A DNA stretch of 25,492 nucleotides from Armatimonadota bacterium (GCA_008501565.1 QQUL01000260.1:1-25492); one strand, 5' to 3'; shown: positions 1 to 7,659, counted from the stretch's first letter. Program-made: numbers and translations. Notes: generated by a model not told the origin, from the letters alone.

Positions 1-288
1 GGTTACCCGCACAACGGTGCCTCCGAGACCTACGGCCTCGATATTGGACGCGATGATCGCGGCCGCACTCCTGCTGTTCTCCACGAACACAGCCCGCTCC
101 GCTCCTCGACTCAACGACTCGAGGCCAAGCGATCCGGACCCTGCGAAGAGATCCAGAACCCTCGCACCCGGCAGCCGGTTGGCCAGGATCGAGAAGACCG
201 ACTCGCGCGCCCTGCCGGTCATGGGTCTCGTCCCCTTTGGCGGAGTCCTGATCGTCCTGCCCTTCGCCATGCCGGCAATGATCCTCAC
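1..288 (-). CDS. rsmD: 16S rRNA (guanine966-N2)-methyltransferase RsmD, N-terminal part (runs off the left edge)
   Basis: The leftward frame starts with GTG at 288 and remains open to the window edge, giving 96 residues. It begins MRIIAGMAKGRTI, contains the RsmD-type stretch TRPMTGRARESVFSIL (about residues 20-35) and then the SAM-binding motif LDLFAGSGSLGLE (about 44-56), followed by a VFVEN acidic-loop segment. RsmD methylates G966 of 16S rRNA on the assembling 30S subunit; that role comes from the family. The start overlaps the recG stop as GTGA (285-288), which indicates translational coupling. RsmD directly after recG is a common actinobacterial arrangement. The C-terminal catalytic NPPY-type motif lies outside the window, so only the N-terminal half is verified. 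Confidence 0.93.
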   Translation of the reverse strand, partial: MRIIAGMAKGRTIRTPPKGTRPMTGRARESVFSILANRLPGARVLDLFAGSGSLGLESLSRGAERAVFVENSRSAAAIIASNIEAVGLGGTVVRVT

Positions 289-2486
289 TGCTCGACACCT
301 GCCTCGGCAGCCTCAGGGAGAGCGCCGAGGAACCGGTCGGCCTCCTCAAGCACTGCCATGACGAATGCAGAGTCTCGATCGGTACTGACTGCTTCGGCTG
401 CCACCGTGGCGGCGCTTTCGAGAATGTCGGCATCGCGCAAGATGTCGCCAAGGCGCAGATCGGCGACACCCGACTGACTCTCGCCGAAGACCTTGCCTTG
501 CCCACGAATCTCAAGGTCACGTGTGGCGAGCACATAACCGTCGTTCGATTCGAGCATGGCCGAGATTCTCGCGGCAGCGTCGTCGGTCGAAGCGTCAGCC
601 GCAAGAATGCATGCGCCGCGCTGATCTCCGCGCCCGACCCGACCTCTGAGCTGATGAAGTTGGCTCAGACCGAACCGTTCCGCATTGCGGACGGCGATCA
701 GGGTCGCATTCGGCACATCGATCCCCACCTCGATCACCGTTGTCGAAACAAGAACATCGAAGCCTCGGTCGCGGAACCTGAGCATCGTTTCTGCCTTGAC
801 TTCGGAACTCATCTGCCCATGGAGCAGCGCCACCCTGACATTGGGCAACGACGCTGAGATCCGTTCGAATTCCGAAACGGCCGACCTCGCACTGATCTTG
901 TCCGAGTGTTCGATCAAGGGGCATACAACGAACGCCTGCGCACCGGATGCGACATGGGCGGTGATCGCCTCGTCCACTGCTCGATCTGCATCCGGTCCCT
1001 CTTCCACCGTTGTCGTCGCGACCGGGAAACGTCCGACAGGCATCTCGGTGATGGAGGAGACCTTCAGATCACCGTACTGCACCATCGCAAGCGTTCTCGG
1101 AATCGGGGTCGCGGTCATCAGGAGCAGGTCCGGTACCGCGCCGTCGTCACGGGCGGCACGCAACTGGACTCGCTGGCCGACACCGAAGCGATGCTGCTCG
1201 TCAACAACAGCCAGGCCGAGCGAGCGCATGGACACATCGCGTTGAATCAATGCCTGCGTTCCGAAGGCGATGTCGATCGTCCCATCGGCGAGCCACGCAA
1301 GTCCCTGCGCACGACTGACATCACCGCGAATGAAGTTGACCGCCACCCGAGAGCCCGTGAACAGCCCGATCCGAACGGGTCGCGTCACGGGATCGCCGCC
1401 TCCGAACAATGGCGCGGTACCGCCAGCGGCAAGATCCTCAGGGGGTGGTGCCATTTGCGCATCACGCAGGATCTGCTCGGTGCCCAGGTAATGCTGCGTG
1501 GCCAGAACCTCGGTCGGGGCCATGACAGCGCCCTGATGGCCTCCCTCAACAGATGCCAGGAGGGCAACAACAACAACGATGGTCTTGCCGGAACCAACCT
1601 CGCCCTGGAGCAGCCTGTGCATCGGAGTATCTGCCACCATGTCCGCCTTGATCGACGCGAGAGCGTCCTTCTGCCCTGATGTGAGATCGAACGGGAAGTG
1701 CTCGATGAAGCGTGCGGTCAACTCTCCGGTCTCAACATTCCGGACTCCGCGGCGCGACAGATAGTCGTCGTGCTCGCGGGCCTTGAACACCATCTGGGCG
1801 CGGAGAAACTCGTCGAAGATCAGACGCTTCTTCGCTGGCCCGACATCGCGTAGCTCGCCGGGGAAGTGAATGTCCCTGAACGCCGTTGACCGGTCAACGA
1901 GCCCCATGGCAGTGCGCAGATCGTTGGGAATGACGTCATCCATCGGCAGGGAACGTCGCAACGCGTTGCTCACCGACTTGCGCAGATCCGCGAGTTTCAC
2001 ACCACCGACGCCGGGATGAATCGGGACCACGCGATCCGTGACCAACGAGTCCTCCTTCCCGTACTCCTGCATGTCGGGATTCGTCATCTGGCGTTTTCCG
2101 CGATACAGCTCCATCTTCCCGGCGAGCAGAACCTCGGCACCAATCGTTGCCTTCCTGTAGGGATTGAACCACACACAATCGACCCTGCTCGTGCCGTCAG
2201 ACACGCTCACCTTGACCATCGTCCGTCCACGCGAGATACGGATCTTGTCGAAACGCTCAACGACTCCCCCGATCGTGACCTCCTCTCCGATCGGAGCGGC
2301 CTGAATGTCGAACAGCTGATTGCGGTCGAGATACCGTCGCGGCGTGTGCAGCAACAAACGGGCGACCGTGCCGACATTGATTGCCTCGAGCTTCTTGCGC
2401 GTCGCCGCGCCGACCCCTTTGACCATGTCGACAGGAATATCGTCAAGATACGAAAGCGTCCGCTTCAGCGGAATCGGTTCGACCAT
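285..2486 (-). CDS. recG: ATP-dependent DNA helicase RecG
   Basis: This 733-residue protein has RecG layout and near-normal length. An N-terminal wedge/OB domain (about 1-230) includes VKGVGAATRKKLEAI (22-36). It is followed by an SF2 motor with Walker A GEVGSGKT (295-302), DEQH (429-432), TAT (458-460), and a C-terminal helicase lobe ending in the LHQLRGRVGRG motif and TRDLEIRGQG. RecG regresses stalled forks and branch-migrates recombination intermediates. About 30 Pro/Gly-rich residues (345-375) between the early motor motifs look like a lineage-specific insertion. The frame extends 37 codons further upstream, but those codons lie in repeated intergenic DNA and look unlike RecG, so ATG at 2486 is preferred; no strong Shine-Dalgarno is seen. 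It overlaps rsmD by 4 bp and is divergent from rpmB. Confidence 0.96.
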   Translation of the reverse strand: MVEPIPLKRTLSYLDDIPVDMVKGVGAATRKKLEAINVGTVARLLLHTPRRYLDRNQLFDIQAAPIGEEVTIGGVVERFDKIRISRGRTMVKVSVSDGTSRVDCVWFNPYRKATIGAEVLLAGKMELYRGKRQMTNPDMQEYGKEDSLVTDRVVPIHPGVGGVKLADLRKSVSNALRRSLPMDDVIPNDLRTAMGLVDRSTAFRDIHFPGELRDVGPAKKRLIFDEFLRAQMVFKAREHDDYLSRRGVRNVETGELTARFIEHFPFDLTSGQKDALASIKADMVADTPMHRLLQGEVGSGKTIVVVVALLASVEGGHQGAVMAPTEVLATQHYLGTEQILRDAQMAPPPEDLAAGGTAPLFGGGDPVTRPVRIGLFTGSRVAVNFIRGDVSRAQGLAWLADGTIDIAFGTQALIQRDVSMRSLGLAVVDEQHRFGVGQRVQLRAARDDGAVPDLLLMTATPIPRTLAMVQYGDLKVSSITEMPVGRFPVATTTVEEGPDADRAVDEAITAHVASGAQAFVVCPLIEHSDKISARSAVSEFERISASLPNVRVALLHGQMSSEVKAETMLRFRDRGFDVLVSTTVIEVGIDVPNATLIAVRNAERFGLSQLHQLRGRVGRGDQRGACILAADASTDDAAARISAMLESNDGYVLATRDLEIRGQGKVFGESQSGVADLRLGDILRDADILESAATVAAEAVSTDRDSAFVMAVLEEADRFLGALPEAAEAGVEQ

Positions 2487-2545
2487 AGATACAGAGATTA
2501 CGGATTTGACGATGCGTGGGGTCCAGCTTGCCGGACTCCAAGGAA

Positions 2546-2603
2546 TCCAACGCAGTTGGGATCCCGATTTCAGATTCAACGCTGGTGGGATCCCCATTTC
2601 GGA
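2546..2603. repeat. 29-bp tandem duplication between recG and rpmB
   Basis: Two adjacent 29-bp units (2546-2574 and 2575-2603) agree at roughly 24 of 29 positions. Both contain CAACGC, GGGATCCC/GGATCCCC and ATTTC.GAT. They lie in the 194-bp divergent spacer between the recG start (2486) and the rpmB start (2681). An imperfect stem, TGGGGTCC with GGACTCCA, sits just before them at about 2517-2540. Function is unknown; they occupy the region where both promoters should lie. Confidence 0.6.
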
Positions 2604-2663
2604 TCCGGACAGCAGATCGAGGGGGCCGTTACTCGGGCCCTCCTGCTATCTTTGCGAACGCCT

Positions 2664-2670
2664 CAGGAGG
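2664..2670 (+). promoter_or_regulatory. Ribosome binding site of rpmB
   Basis: CAGGAGG lies 10 bp before the ATG at 2681. It fixes the rpmB start and rules out the longer in-frame extension that reaches back through the tandem repeats. Confidence 0.85.
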
Positions 2671-2680
2671 TCTACCCACA

Positions 2681-2869
2681 ATGGCATACAGATGCGAAGT
2701 TTGCGGCAAGGAGCCGTGGACGGGCAAACAGGTCAGCTTCTCGCACAAGCGTTCCTCGAAGACCTGGCGTCCCAACATCCAGAAGATTCGTGTGAAGTAT
2801 GGATCCAACTCGCGTCGAGCCCGAGTGTGCACGTCGTGCATCAAGGCGGGAAAGGTCGAGAAGGCCTAG
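2681..2869 (+). CDS. rpmB: 50S ribosomal protein L28
   Basis: This 62-residue basic protein has the typical L28 length. It begins MAYRCEVCGKEPWTGKQVSFS and continues with the L28 signature region SHKRSSKTWRPNIQKIR (21-37). Two CxxC pairs (C5/C8 and C50/C53) make it the zinc-binding C+ form. L28 is a late-assembling 50S protein near the E site. The start is set by CAGGAGG at 2664-2670. The stop codon TAG overlaps a possible GTG start of the next frame (TAGTG), suggesting a bicistronic unit. Its position beside recG matches the usual actinobacterial order. Confidence 0.97.
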   Translation: MAYRCEVCGKEPWTGKQVSFSHKRSSKTWRPNIQKIRVKYGSNSRRARVCTSCIKAGKVEKA

Positions 2870-3081
2870 TGCCCTAGGGCGTCGTCAAGGTATACGACAG
2901 TGGCAGCGGTGTTGGCATCATCGTGCGCGACGATGACCGGTCCGAGGTGCTTCTCAAACCAGGCAGTCTCGACGGTTCCATGTTCCGCTTTCTCCGCCAA
3001 GGGCAGCGCGTTCGCTTCGACATGTCTGGCGACGAAACGCCCGTTGCATCAAACCTCCGCTTCGGCTCAGACGGCTACTGA
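2869..3081 (+). pseudogene. Cold-shock-domain-like small protein interrupted by an in-frame amber at codon 3
   Basis: Read from GTG at 2869, the frame is GTG CCC TAG, then an open frame of 67 codons to TGA at 3079-3081. The product reads GVVKVYDSGSGVGIIVRDDD and continues through EVLLKPGSLDGSMFRFLRQGQRV to a SNLRF-like end, which follows the strand order of a CspA-type OB fold. Codon third positions are GC-rich like the neighbours. A GAGAAGG motif precedes the GTG, which overlaps the rpmB stop. One T-to-C change would restore a normal approximately 70-residue protein (MPQGVVKVYD...). No ATG, GTG or TTG lies between the amber and the first strand; the first is GTG at 2917, inside RNP1. RNP1/RNP2-like aromatics are also poor (GVGI, VLLK), so nucleic-acid binding is uncertain. 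It may be a recent pseudogene, a sequencing error, or a gene using an unusual start. Confidence 0.6.
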
Positions 3082-3100
3082 GCGAGGCTGACGCCTCGCT
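3081..3100 (+). terminator. Hairpin at the end of the rpmB / cold-shock-like unit
   Basis: A perfect 8-bp stem AGCGAGGC / GCCTCGCT with loop TGAC begins at the last base of the TGA stop. It is followed by GTTTCAG, so the T tract is weak. The location supports transcription termination of the rpmB unit. Confidence 0.6.
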
Positions 3101-3104
3101 GTTT

Positions 3105-3130
3105 CAGCTCTCAGCTCTCAGCTCCGAGCT
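3105..3130. repeat. Period-7 tandem array, unit CAGCTCT
   Basis: Units are CAGCTCT (3105-3111), CAGCTCT (3112-3118), CAGCTCC (3119-3125) and a partial GAGCT. The array directly follows the rpmB-side hairpin and belongs to a set of 7-bp arrays seen at other gene borders in this window. Confidence 0.75.
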
Positions 3131-3175
3131 TTTCGCAGCAGTGCCACGCCGCCATCACTCGGGGCTCATTTCTGG

Positions 3176-3203
3176 GCTGTGAGCCGTGAGCTGTAGGCTG
3201 TAA
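3176..3203. repeat. Period-7 tandem array, unit GCTGTGA, just before the RAM-domain gene
   Basis: Four units, GCTGTGA, GCCGTGA, GCTGTAG and GCTGTAA, run to within 10 bp of the ATG at 3214. The array occupies the position expected for the ribosome binding site or 5' leader. No ordinary Shine-Dalgarno is visible there. Confidence 0.75.
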
Positions 3204-3213
3204 GCTTCAACAT

Positions 3214-3447
3214 ATGGTTCAAGCATATGTTCTCATCCAGACAGACTCGGGGCGTGCTTCGGAAGTGGCAACAACGATTGCTGGCATCGAAGGAGTCACC
3301 TCATCAGAAGCGGTAACCGGGCCGTACGACGTCATCGTCTCGGCGACCGCTGAGGATGTTGACGCCCTCGGTCACCTCGTCGTTACAAAGATCCAACCGG
3401 TGGCAGGAATCGATCGGACGCTCACGTGTCCGGTCCTCAGGATCTGA
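3214..3447 (+). CDS. Stand-alone Lrp/AsnC-type ligand-binding (RAM) domain protein
   Basis: The 77-residue protein is an entire RAM (AsnC_trans_reg) domain with no DNA-binding helix-turn-helix. It has the beta-alpha-beta-beta-alpha-beta pattern, with AYVLIQTDSGRASEVATTIA at the N-terminus, then GVTSSEAVTGPYDVIVSATAED and an IDRTLTCPVLRI terminal strand. Such small proteins oligomerise and bind amino acids or modulate full-length Lrp-type regulators; the ligand cannot be told from sequence. It is convergent with ddl, and single-domain RAM proteins are often seen beside ddl in actinobacteria. An ATG at 3214 fits the domain boundary well. Its leader is largely a 7-bp repeat array. Confidence 0.85.
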   Translation: MVQAYVLIQTDSGRASEVATTIAGIEGVTSSEAVTGPYDVIVSATAEDVDALGHLVVTKIQPVAGIDRTLTCPVLRI

Positions 3448-3474
3448 GCGGCGTCGCTCAATCGCTGTCAGCGA
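3445..3474. terminator. Two adjacent hairpins between convergent RAM gene and ddl
   Basis: The first hairpin is TGAGCG / CGCTCA with loop GCGT (3445-3460). The second is TCGCT / AGCGA with loop GTC (3462-3474). Both are perfect and lie across the stop codons of the convergent genes, so they could terminate transcription in both directions. No strong T tract is present. Confidence 0.5.
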
Positions 3475-4511
3475 ATCGCGAGCTTGCCTCGCTCCTCGTG
3501 GCGGGAGAACGCCGCTTCGACCAGGTGGGTACAGAGGTCCTCGTACGTGAACCCTGAGGCGAGCCACATCTTGGGGAAACCCGAGATCGATGTGAAACCC
3601 GGCATCGTGTTTGCTTCGTTGAACAGGAACCGTTCGTTCGCCGTGTCGTAGAAGAAATCGATCCGGGCGAGTCCGGTCAGATCGAGCAGATCGAACACAG
3701 CCTCGGCCATTGCACGAACAGTCTTCGTTTCCTCGTCGGTGAGATCGGCGGGCGCTACGCACTCGCTGGTGTCGGACTCGTACTTTGCTTCGTACGTGTA
3801 CCACTCAGCTTCGATGATGATCTCCCCCGGTAGGGATGCCCTCGGGCCATCGAGGACCGCAACCTCGATCTCGCGACCGGCGATGCCCTCCTCAACCACA
3901 ACCTTCGTGTCATAGCGGAATGCGTTTGCGATGGCGGCCGCAAGCGCATCCGGGTTGGTGACCTTTGAGATTCCCACGGAAGAGCCTTGTGCCGACGGTT
4001 TGACGAACACGGGGAACCGAAGATCGGTCGCTACCGAGGACACGATGCTCTCAGGATCGAGATCCCAGTCGCGTCTACGAATTGCCCGCCAAGGCGAGGT
4101 AGCAAGGCCAGCTTGACTGACGAGTCGCTTTGTCAGATCCTTGTCCATGCACAACGCACTCGCCAACACGTCGCATCCGACGTACGGGGTATCACATACC
4201 TCAAACAGGCCTTGCACTGTCCCGTCCTCCCCCATCGGTCCGTGCAGCACCGGGAACACGACATCGAACTCGACAGTCTCCCCACCGACGCTGAGTACAC
4301 CGTCTGACACACGAAATGTCACCGGTCTGCCCTCGGCGCGGAACGGTCGATGGGCAGCGTCGACGAGAAACCATTGGCCGTCTCGATCGATCCCAACGGG
4401 GATGACCCGGTGCCCGGATCCCGTGAGCGCGTCGCTCACCGATACCGCCGATGCGCAGGAAACCTCGTGTTCGGATGATCTTCCGCCGAAGAGAAGAAGG
4501 ACTCTGGCCAT
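3468..4511 (-). CDS. ddl: D-alanine--D-alanine ligase
   Basis: The 347-residue ATP-grasp enzyme makes the D-Ala-D-Ala dipeptide for peptidoglycan precursors in the cytoplasm. The N-terminal motif LLFGGRSSEHEVS (6-18) holds the substrate-side Glu15. LHGPMGEDGTVQG (89-101) and VKPSAQGSSVGI (170-181) form the hinge and ATP-binding loop. ARIDFFYD (282-289) and FNEANTMPGFT (297-307) carry the metal and D-Ala2-binding residues. Length is normal for Ddl. The start is ATG at 4511, only 42 bp from the divergent kinase gene, so the two must share a very short promoter region. It is convergent with the RAM protein. Confidence 0.96.
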   Translation of the reverse strand: MARVLLLFGGRSSEHEVSCASAVSVSDALTGSGHRVIPVGIDRDGQWFLVDAAHRPFRAEGRPVTFRVSDGVLSVGGETVEFDVVFPVLHGPMGEDGTVQGLFEVCDTPYVGCDVLASALCMDKDLTKRLVSQAGLATSPWRAIRRRDWDLDPESIVSSVATDLRFPVFVKPSAQGSSVGISKVTNPDALAAAIANAFRYDTKVVVEEGIAGREIEVAVLDGPRASLPGEIIIEAEWYTYEAKYESDTSECVAPADLTDEETKTVRAMAEAVFDLLDLTGLARIDFFYDTANERFLFNEANTMPGFTSISGFPKMWLASGFTYEDLCTHLVEAAFSRHEERGKLAIR

Positions 4512-4542
4512 CGGGTCAGATTACCGTGTGGCGCAACATCTT

Positions 4543-4547
4543 CAGGG
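4543..4547 (+). promoter_or_regulatory. Ribosome binding site supporting a TTG start for the histidine kinase
   Basis: AGGGG lies 6 bp before TTG at 4554. The next in-frame ATG at 4578 has no comparable sequence, so the TTG is preferred. Confidence 0.6.
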
Positions 4548-4553
4548 GTTTGG

Positions 4554-6356
4554 TTGACCGTACAAGACGACCGTCTCATGATCGACTATCGAATCAGGGT
4601 GGTGCATACCGGCCTGATCGTGTCCTGGCTCGCCCTTTTGTCGCTTGGCCTGTGGGCGCTCGGGCTCACAACCGACGACCAAGGCCGCATTCTCATGGCG
4701 TTCGGGGGATTCGTCATTGCCCTGATCCTCCTGACCATTGTTCCGTGGCGTACCACCCTTGGAACGCCGATTGCGGATTGGCTCATTGCCATCTGGTGTG
4801 TGGCCGCGTTGCTTGCCCAACTCGCCATCGAGCTCCGCGTGAGTCACATTCCCACTGCAGTCGGCTTCCTGATGGTCCCCTTCTTCGCTGCGGCAACGGC
4901 GATAGCCGTGCAACCTGCACTCGCAGTCGGAGTCGCCGCGGTGGCGTCCTATTGGGTAGCGCTTGGCGAATCGACCGGATATGTGACCGCCGCGTCAAGC
5001 ACGGCACTCCTCGCCTTTGTGGGTGCAACCGTGTTCGTCATGTTGATTTCGGTACGGATTCGCAGCCAGATTCAGGAATCCTCAACCCGATACGAAGAGC
5101 TCGCAGCTCGAGAGTCAAAGCTCGTCGACCAGGAACAGGAGCTCTCAAAGCTCTACGACGTTTCCCTTGCCATCGGAGCTGGCACGAAGCTCAGCGACGT
5201 GCTCCCCGAACTTGTCGGCAGGGTCGCTGATTCTGTCGGTGCACGCATCGGTCTGGCGATGCTCTATGAACCCACGGACGAGACGTTGGGTCTGATGTCG
5301 CCTATCTGGGTGTCTGGACACACCGTCCCCGCCGACGATCTGATCCTCACCCTCGACGAACCCGGCCTGTCGCAGAGCGTCTTCATGTCAGGAGATGCAG
5401 CGACCATCAATTCCATGGACTTGGTCCACGAGTCCGATCGCCTCGCAGCAGAACTCCAGGCCGAACGGATAGCGGCCGTGTCGCTCCGGATCGAAGATCG
5501 CATCATCGGTGTGTTGCTCGTCGGCGACAAGAAGACCGACTTCACCGATGAGGATCTCCGCACATTGGAGGCCGTTGCCGCCCCGGCTGCATTGGTGCTG
5601 AACCAGCTGACTCGATACGAACAGGTGCGGATGTCAAGTGAGCGGATGGCTGAACTCGCCCAGATGAAGACGGACTTCGTCTCCGTCGTATCCCATGAGC
5701 TCCGTACACCGCTCACGTCCATCATTGGGGCTCTGAGCACGCTCAAGCGCCCGGAATTGGCTCCCGACGACCCACGAGCTCGACAGCTCATCGATATGGC
5801 AGACAAGCAGTCACACCGTCTCAGAACCCTGATTGAGGATCTCCTTGTGATGTCACGACTCGAAGCAGCGGCGCTTCCGGTACGGCCTGAGGACATCGAC
5901 ATCGAACCGTTTGTCAGAGAACTGCTTGCCGCGCTGCCCGATGCGGAGCGGGTCGATGTGATCGTCGACCCCGTCGCCCGCCGCATCGTATCGGATCCCG
6001 ACCTGTTCGCCCGGGTGATCACAAACCTCGTCGAGAACGCTCTGAAATACGGTGGTGGAAGCGATGTCGCGATCCGCACCGCGGGAGTGCGCGACGAGAT
6101 TCGGGTCAGTGTCATCGACCATGGGCCAGGCATCCCGTACGAGAAGCATGACCTGGTCTTCGAACGTTTCACCCAGCTCCAGCCCCACGCAACCCGATCA
6201 ACGGGTGGGGTGGGACTCGGTTTGTCGATTGTGAAGGGCCTCGCCGAAGCGATGGGCGGAAGGGTCTGGTTTGAACCGACCGTTGGTGGCGGCGCAACCT
6301 TCACCGTCGCACTTCCCTCCGATGGGGCTGCCCCGACTCCCGCCAGCGATTCCTAG
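4554..6356 (+). CDS. Membrane sensor histidine kinase (6 TM - GAF - HisKA - HATPase)
   Basis: This 600-residue sensor has six predicted hydrophobic segments (about 18-38, 46-65, 74-93, 100-119, 121-140, 146-166). A charged coiled-coil-like stretch (170-200) leads to a GAF-like domain (about 200-350). HisKA carries FVSVVSHELRTPLTSI with phospho-accepting His381. HATPase_c has NLVENALKYG (491-500), DHGPGIP (522-528) and GGVGLGLSIVKGL (551-563). It is expected to autophosphorylate in response to a membrane or small-molecule signal. No response regulator gene is in the window, so it is an orphan here. The start is TTG 4554 (see the AGGGG site). Its stop shares the palindrome CTAG with the stop of the convergent fabI. 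The ligand is unknown; proximity to ddl only weakly suggests envelope sensing. Confidence 0.92.
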   Translation: MTVQDDRLMIDYRIRVVHTGLIVSWLALLSLGLWALGLTTDDQGRILMAFGGFVIALILLTIVPWRTTLGTPIADWLIAIWCVAALLAQLAIELRVSHIPTAVGFLMVPFFAAATAIAVQPALAVGVAAVASYWVALGESTGYVTAASSTALLAFVGATVFVMLISVRIRSQIQESSTRYEELAARESKLVDQEQELSKLYDVSLAIGAGTKLSDVLPELVGRVADSVGARIGLAMLYEPTDETLGLMSPIWVSGHTVPADDLILTLDEPGLSQSVFMSGDAATINSMDLVHESDRLAAELQAERIAAVSLRIEDRIIGVLLVGDKKTDFTDEDLRTLEAVAAPAALVLNQLTRYEQVRMSSERMAELAQMKTDFVSVVSHELRTPLTSIIGALSTLKRPELAPDDPRARQLIDMADKQSHRLRTLIEDLLVMSRLEAAALPVRPEDIDIEPFVRELLAALPDAERVDVIVDPVARRIVSDPDLFARVITNLVENALKYGGGSDVAIRTAGVRDEIRVSVIDHGPGIPYEKHDLVFERFTQLQPHATRSTGGVGLGLSIVKGLAEAMGGRVWFEPTVGGGATFTVALPSDGAAPTPASDS

Positions 6357-7144
6357 GCGTCGAGCCCTTCGTGGCGGCCAGCAGCATTGCCGTGGAATCC
6401 GCCGTCAACATGGACGATTTCGCCGGATGTCGCCAGAGCAAAGTCTGACATCAACACGCACGCCATCTTGGCAACGGGATCTGGATTGTGCGGATCCCAG
6501 CCGAGGGGAGCTCGTACCGCCCAGAGATTCTCGTACTGGGTGAAACCGGGTATTGACTTCGCAGCAACAGTTCCGAGGGGTCCGGCAGAGACGAGATTGA
6601 TCCGGATGTTGTCCTCGCCGAGATACCTCGCAAGATACCGGTTTACCGACTGGAGAGCTGACTTGGATACACCCATCCAGTCGTAGCCCGGCCAGGCGAC
6701 CGAGTTGTCGAAGTCAAGTCCGACCATCGCTCCCCCACCCGATTTCAGAAACAGAGGTCGGAGGCCGACGGTCAGGGTCTTGTATGAAAACGCCGACGTC
6801 AGGAAAGCGGTGGCTGCCGAGTCAGCTGGTGTATTGAGGAACTCCCCGCCAAGAGCGTCTGGCGGTGCGAACGCTATTGCGTGCAGTGCCCCATCCAATC
6901 CTCCCCACTTCTCGTCAAGGGCCGATACGAGAGCGTCCATGTGGTCGGCATCGTTGATGTCGAGTTCGTGCACGTCCGCTTCGCTCGGGAGTCGCTTGGC
7001 GGATCGACGGGTCAGCGACATCCCTCGCCCGAAGCCGGTCAGGACAACCTCGGCACCCTGTTCCTGGGCAACACGAGCCGTATGCCACGCAATCGAGTCA
7101 TCGGTGAGCACTCCCGTGATCAGGATTCGCTTTCCCTCAAGCAA
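6353..7144 (-). CDS. fabI: NADH-dependent enoyl-ACP reductase, InhA-like
   Basis: The 263-residue short-chain dehydrogenase fold protein begins MLEGKRILITGVLTDDSIAW, the FabI/InhA cofactor motif. HAIAFAP (88-94) is the conserved strand-loop. The catalytic pair is Y154 and K161 in PGYDWMGVSKSALQSVNR, with the FabI spacing of Tyr-x6-Lys. RINLVSAGPLGT (181-192) and VDGGFH (246-251) complete the fold. It reduces trans-2-enoyl-ACP in the last step of fatty-acid elongation. Spacing and motifs resemble mycobacterial InhA more than E. coli FabI. TTG at 7144 is chosen because AAAGGA lies about 6 bp before it and family homology begins there; the frame is open much further upstream through another gene. 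No fabG is adjacent; a four-TM gene lies 57 bp upstream in the same direction. Confidence 0.92.
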   Translation of the reverse strand: MLEGKRILITGVLTDDSIAWHTARVAQEQGAEVVLTGFGRGMSLTRRSAKRLPSEADVHELDINDADHMDALVSALDEKWGGLDGALHAIAFAPPDALGGEFLNTPADSAATAFLTSAFSYKTLTVGLRPLFLKSGGGAMVGLDFDNSVAWPGYDWMGVSKSALQSVNRYLARYLGEDNIRINLVSAGPLGTVAAKSIPGFTQYENLWAVRAPLGWDPHNPDPVAKMACVLMSDFALATSGEIVHVDGGFHGNAAGRHEGLDA

Positions 7145-7200
7145 TGCATGTCCTTTCGCAACGCGTGATGAGCCTAGGCGAATGCCAAGCGCTGGGTTCT

Positions 7201-7572
7201 TCAGCTCACATTCATCCAGGCGCGGATCCCCAAACCCATCACGAACAACAGCAGGATGCCGTAGGTCAAACCGGGTCGCTTCGCCATCGTCGAGCGATAG
7301 AGGTAGGCGAGAGTGAGCGTGATCGCGATCACCACACCGTAGAACACGTGGAATGAGTTCAAAGGGCGCAGATCGTTCGAATAGAGGATCACACCGGCAC
7401 CCACCTGAAGCAGGATGGCGGTGATGGCCACAGCGCGTGCATAGCCGAACCAGCGGGACGGTTCCCGCTTGATCACCGCAAGCACGACACCCCACACACC
7501 GACGACGCCACACGATCCGACGGAGACATAGAACCATTCCTGATGGAACCGGAGTACGGTGCTGATGTCCAC
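7201..7572 (-). CDS. Small four-TM membrane protein of unknown function
   Basis: The 123-residue protein has four hydrophobic segments at about 13-34, 44-63, 73-92 and 101-117, joined by short basic or aromatic loops. GTG at 7572 follows GAGGGG by a few bases and is preferred over the longer frame, which would run under the divergent methyltransferase gene. His10 near the first helix and His75 (FHVFYG) at the third helix could suggest a quinone- or haem-related role, but no family motif is recognised and no function is claimed. It is followed after 57 bp by fabI on the same strand and may be cotranscribed with it. Confidence 0.75.
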   Translation of the reverse strand: MDISTVLRFHQEWFYVSVGSCGVVGVWGVVLAVIKREPSRWFGYARAVAITAILLQVGAGVILYSNDLRPLNSFHVFYGVVIAITLTLAYLYRSTMAKRPGLTYGILLLFVMGLGIRAWMNVS

Positions 7573-7659
7573 TTTTCCCCTCGCTCTTGCGACGGGAAGA
7601 TACCGCGCCGATCCGGCGTACCAGAATCTTCGGCTCGGTTGGAACGGTACGCTGCGGCG

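Noticed and set aside
2487..2597. Upstream extension of RecG by 37 codons
   Set aside because: The codons read through the tandem repeat in the divergent spacer and look unlike any RecG N-terminus.
5264..6304. 346-residue minus-strand frame opposite the histidine kinase
   Set aside because: Ser/Arg-rich mirror of a well-supported coding region; high-GC DNA commonly leaves such antisense frames open.
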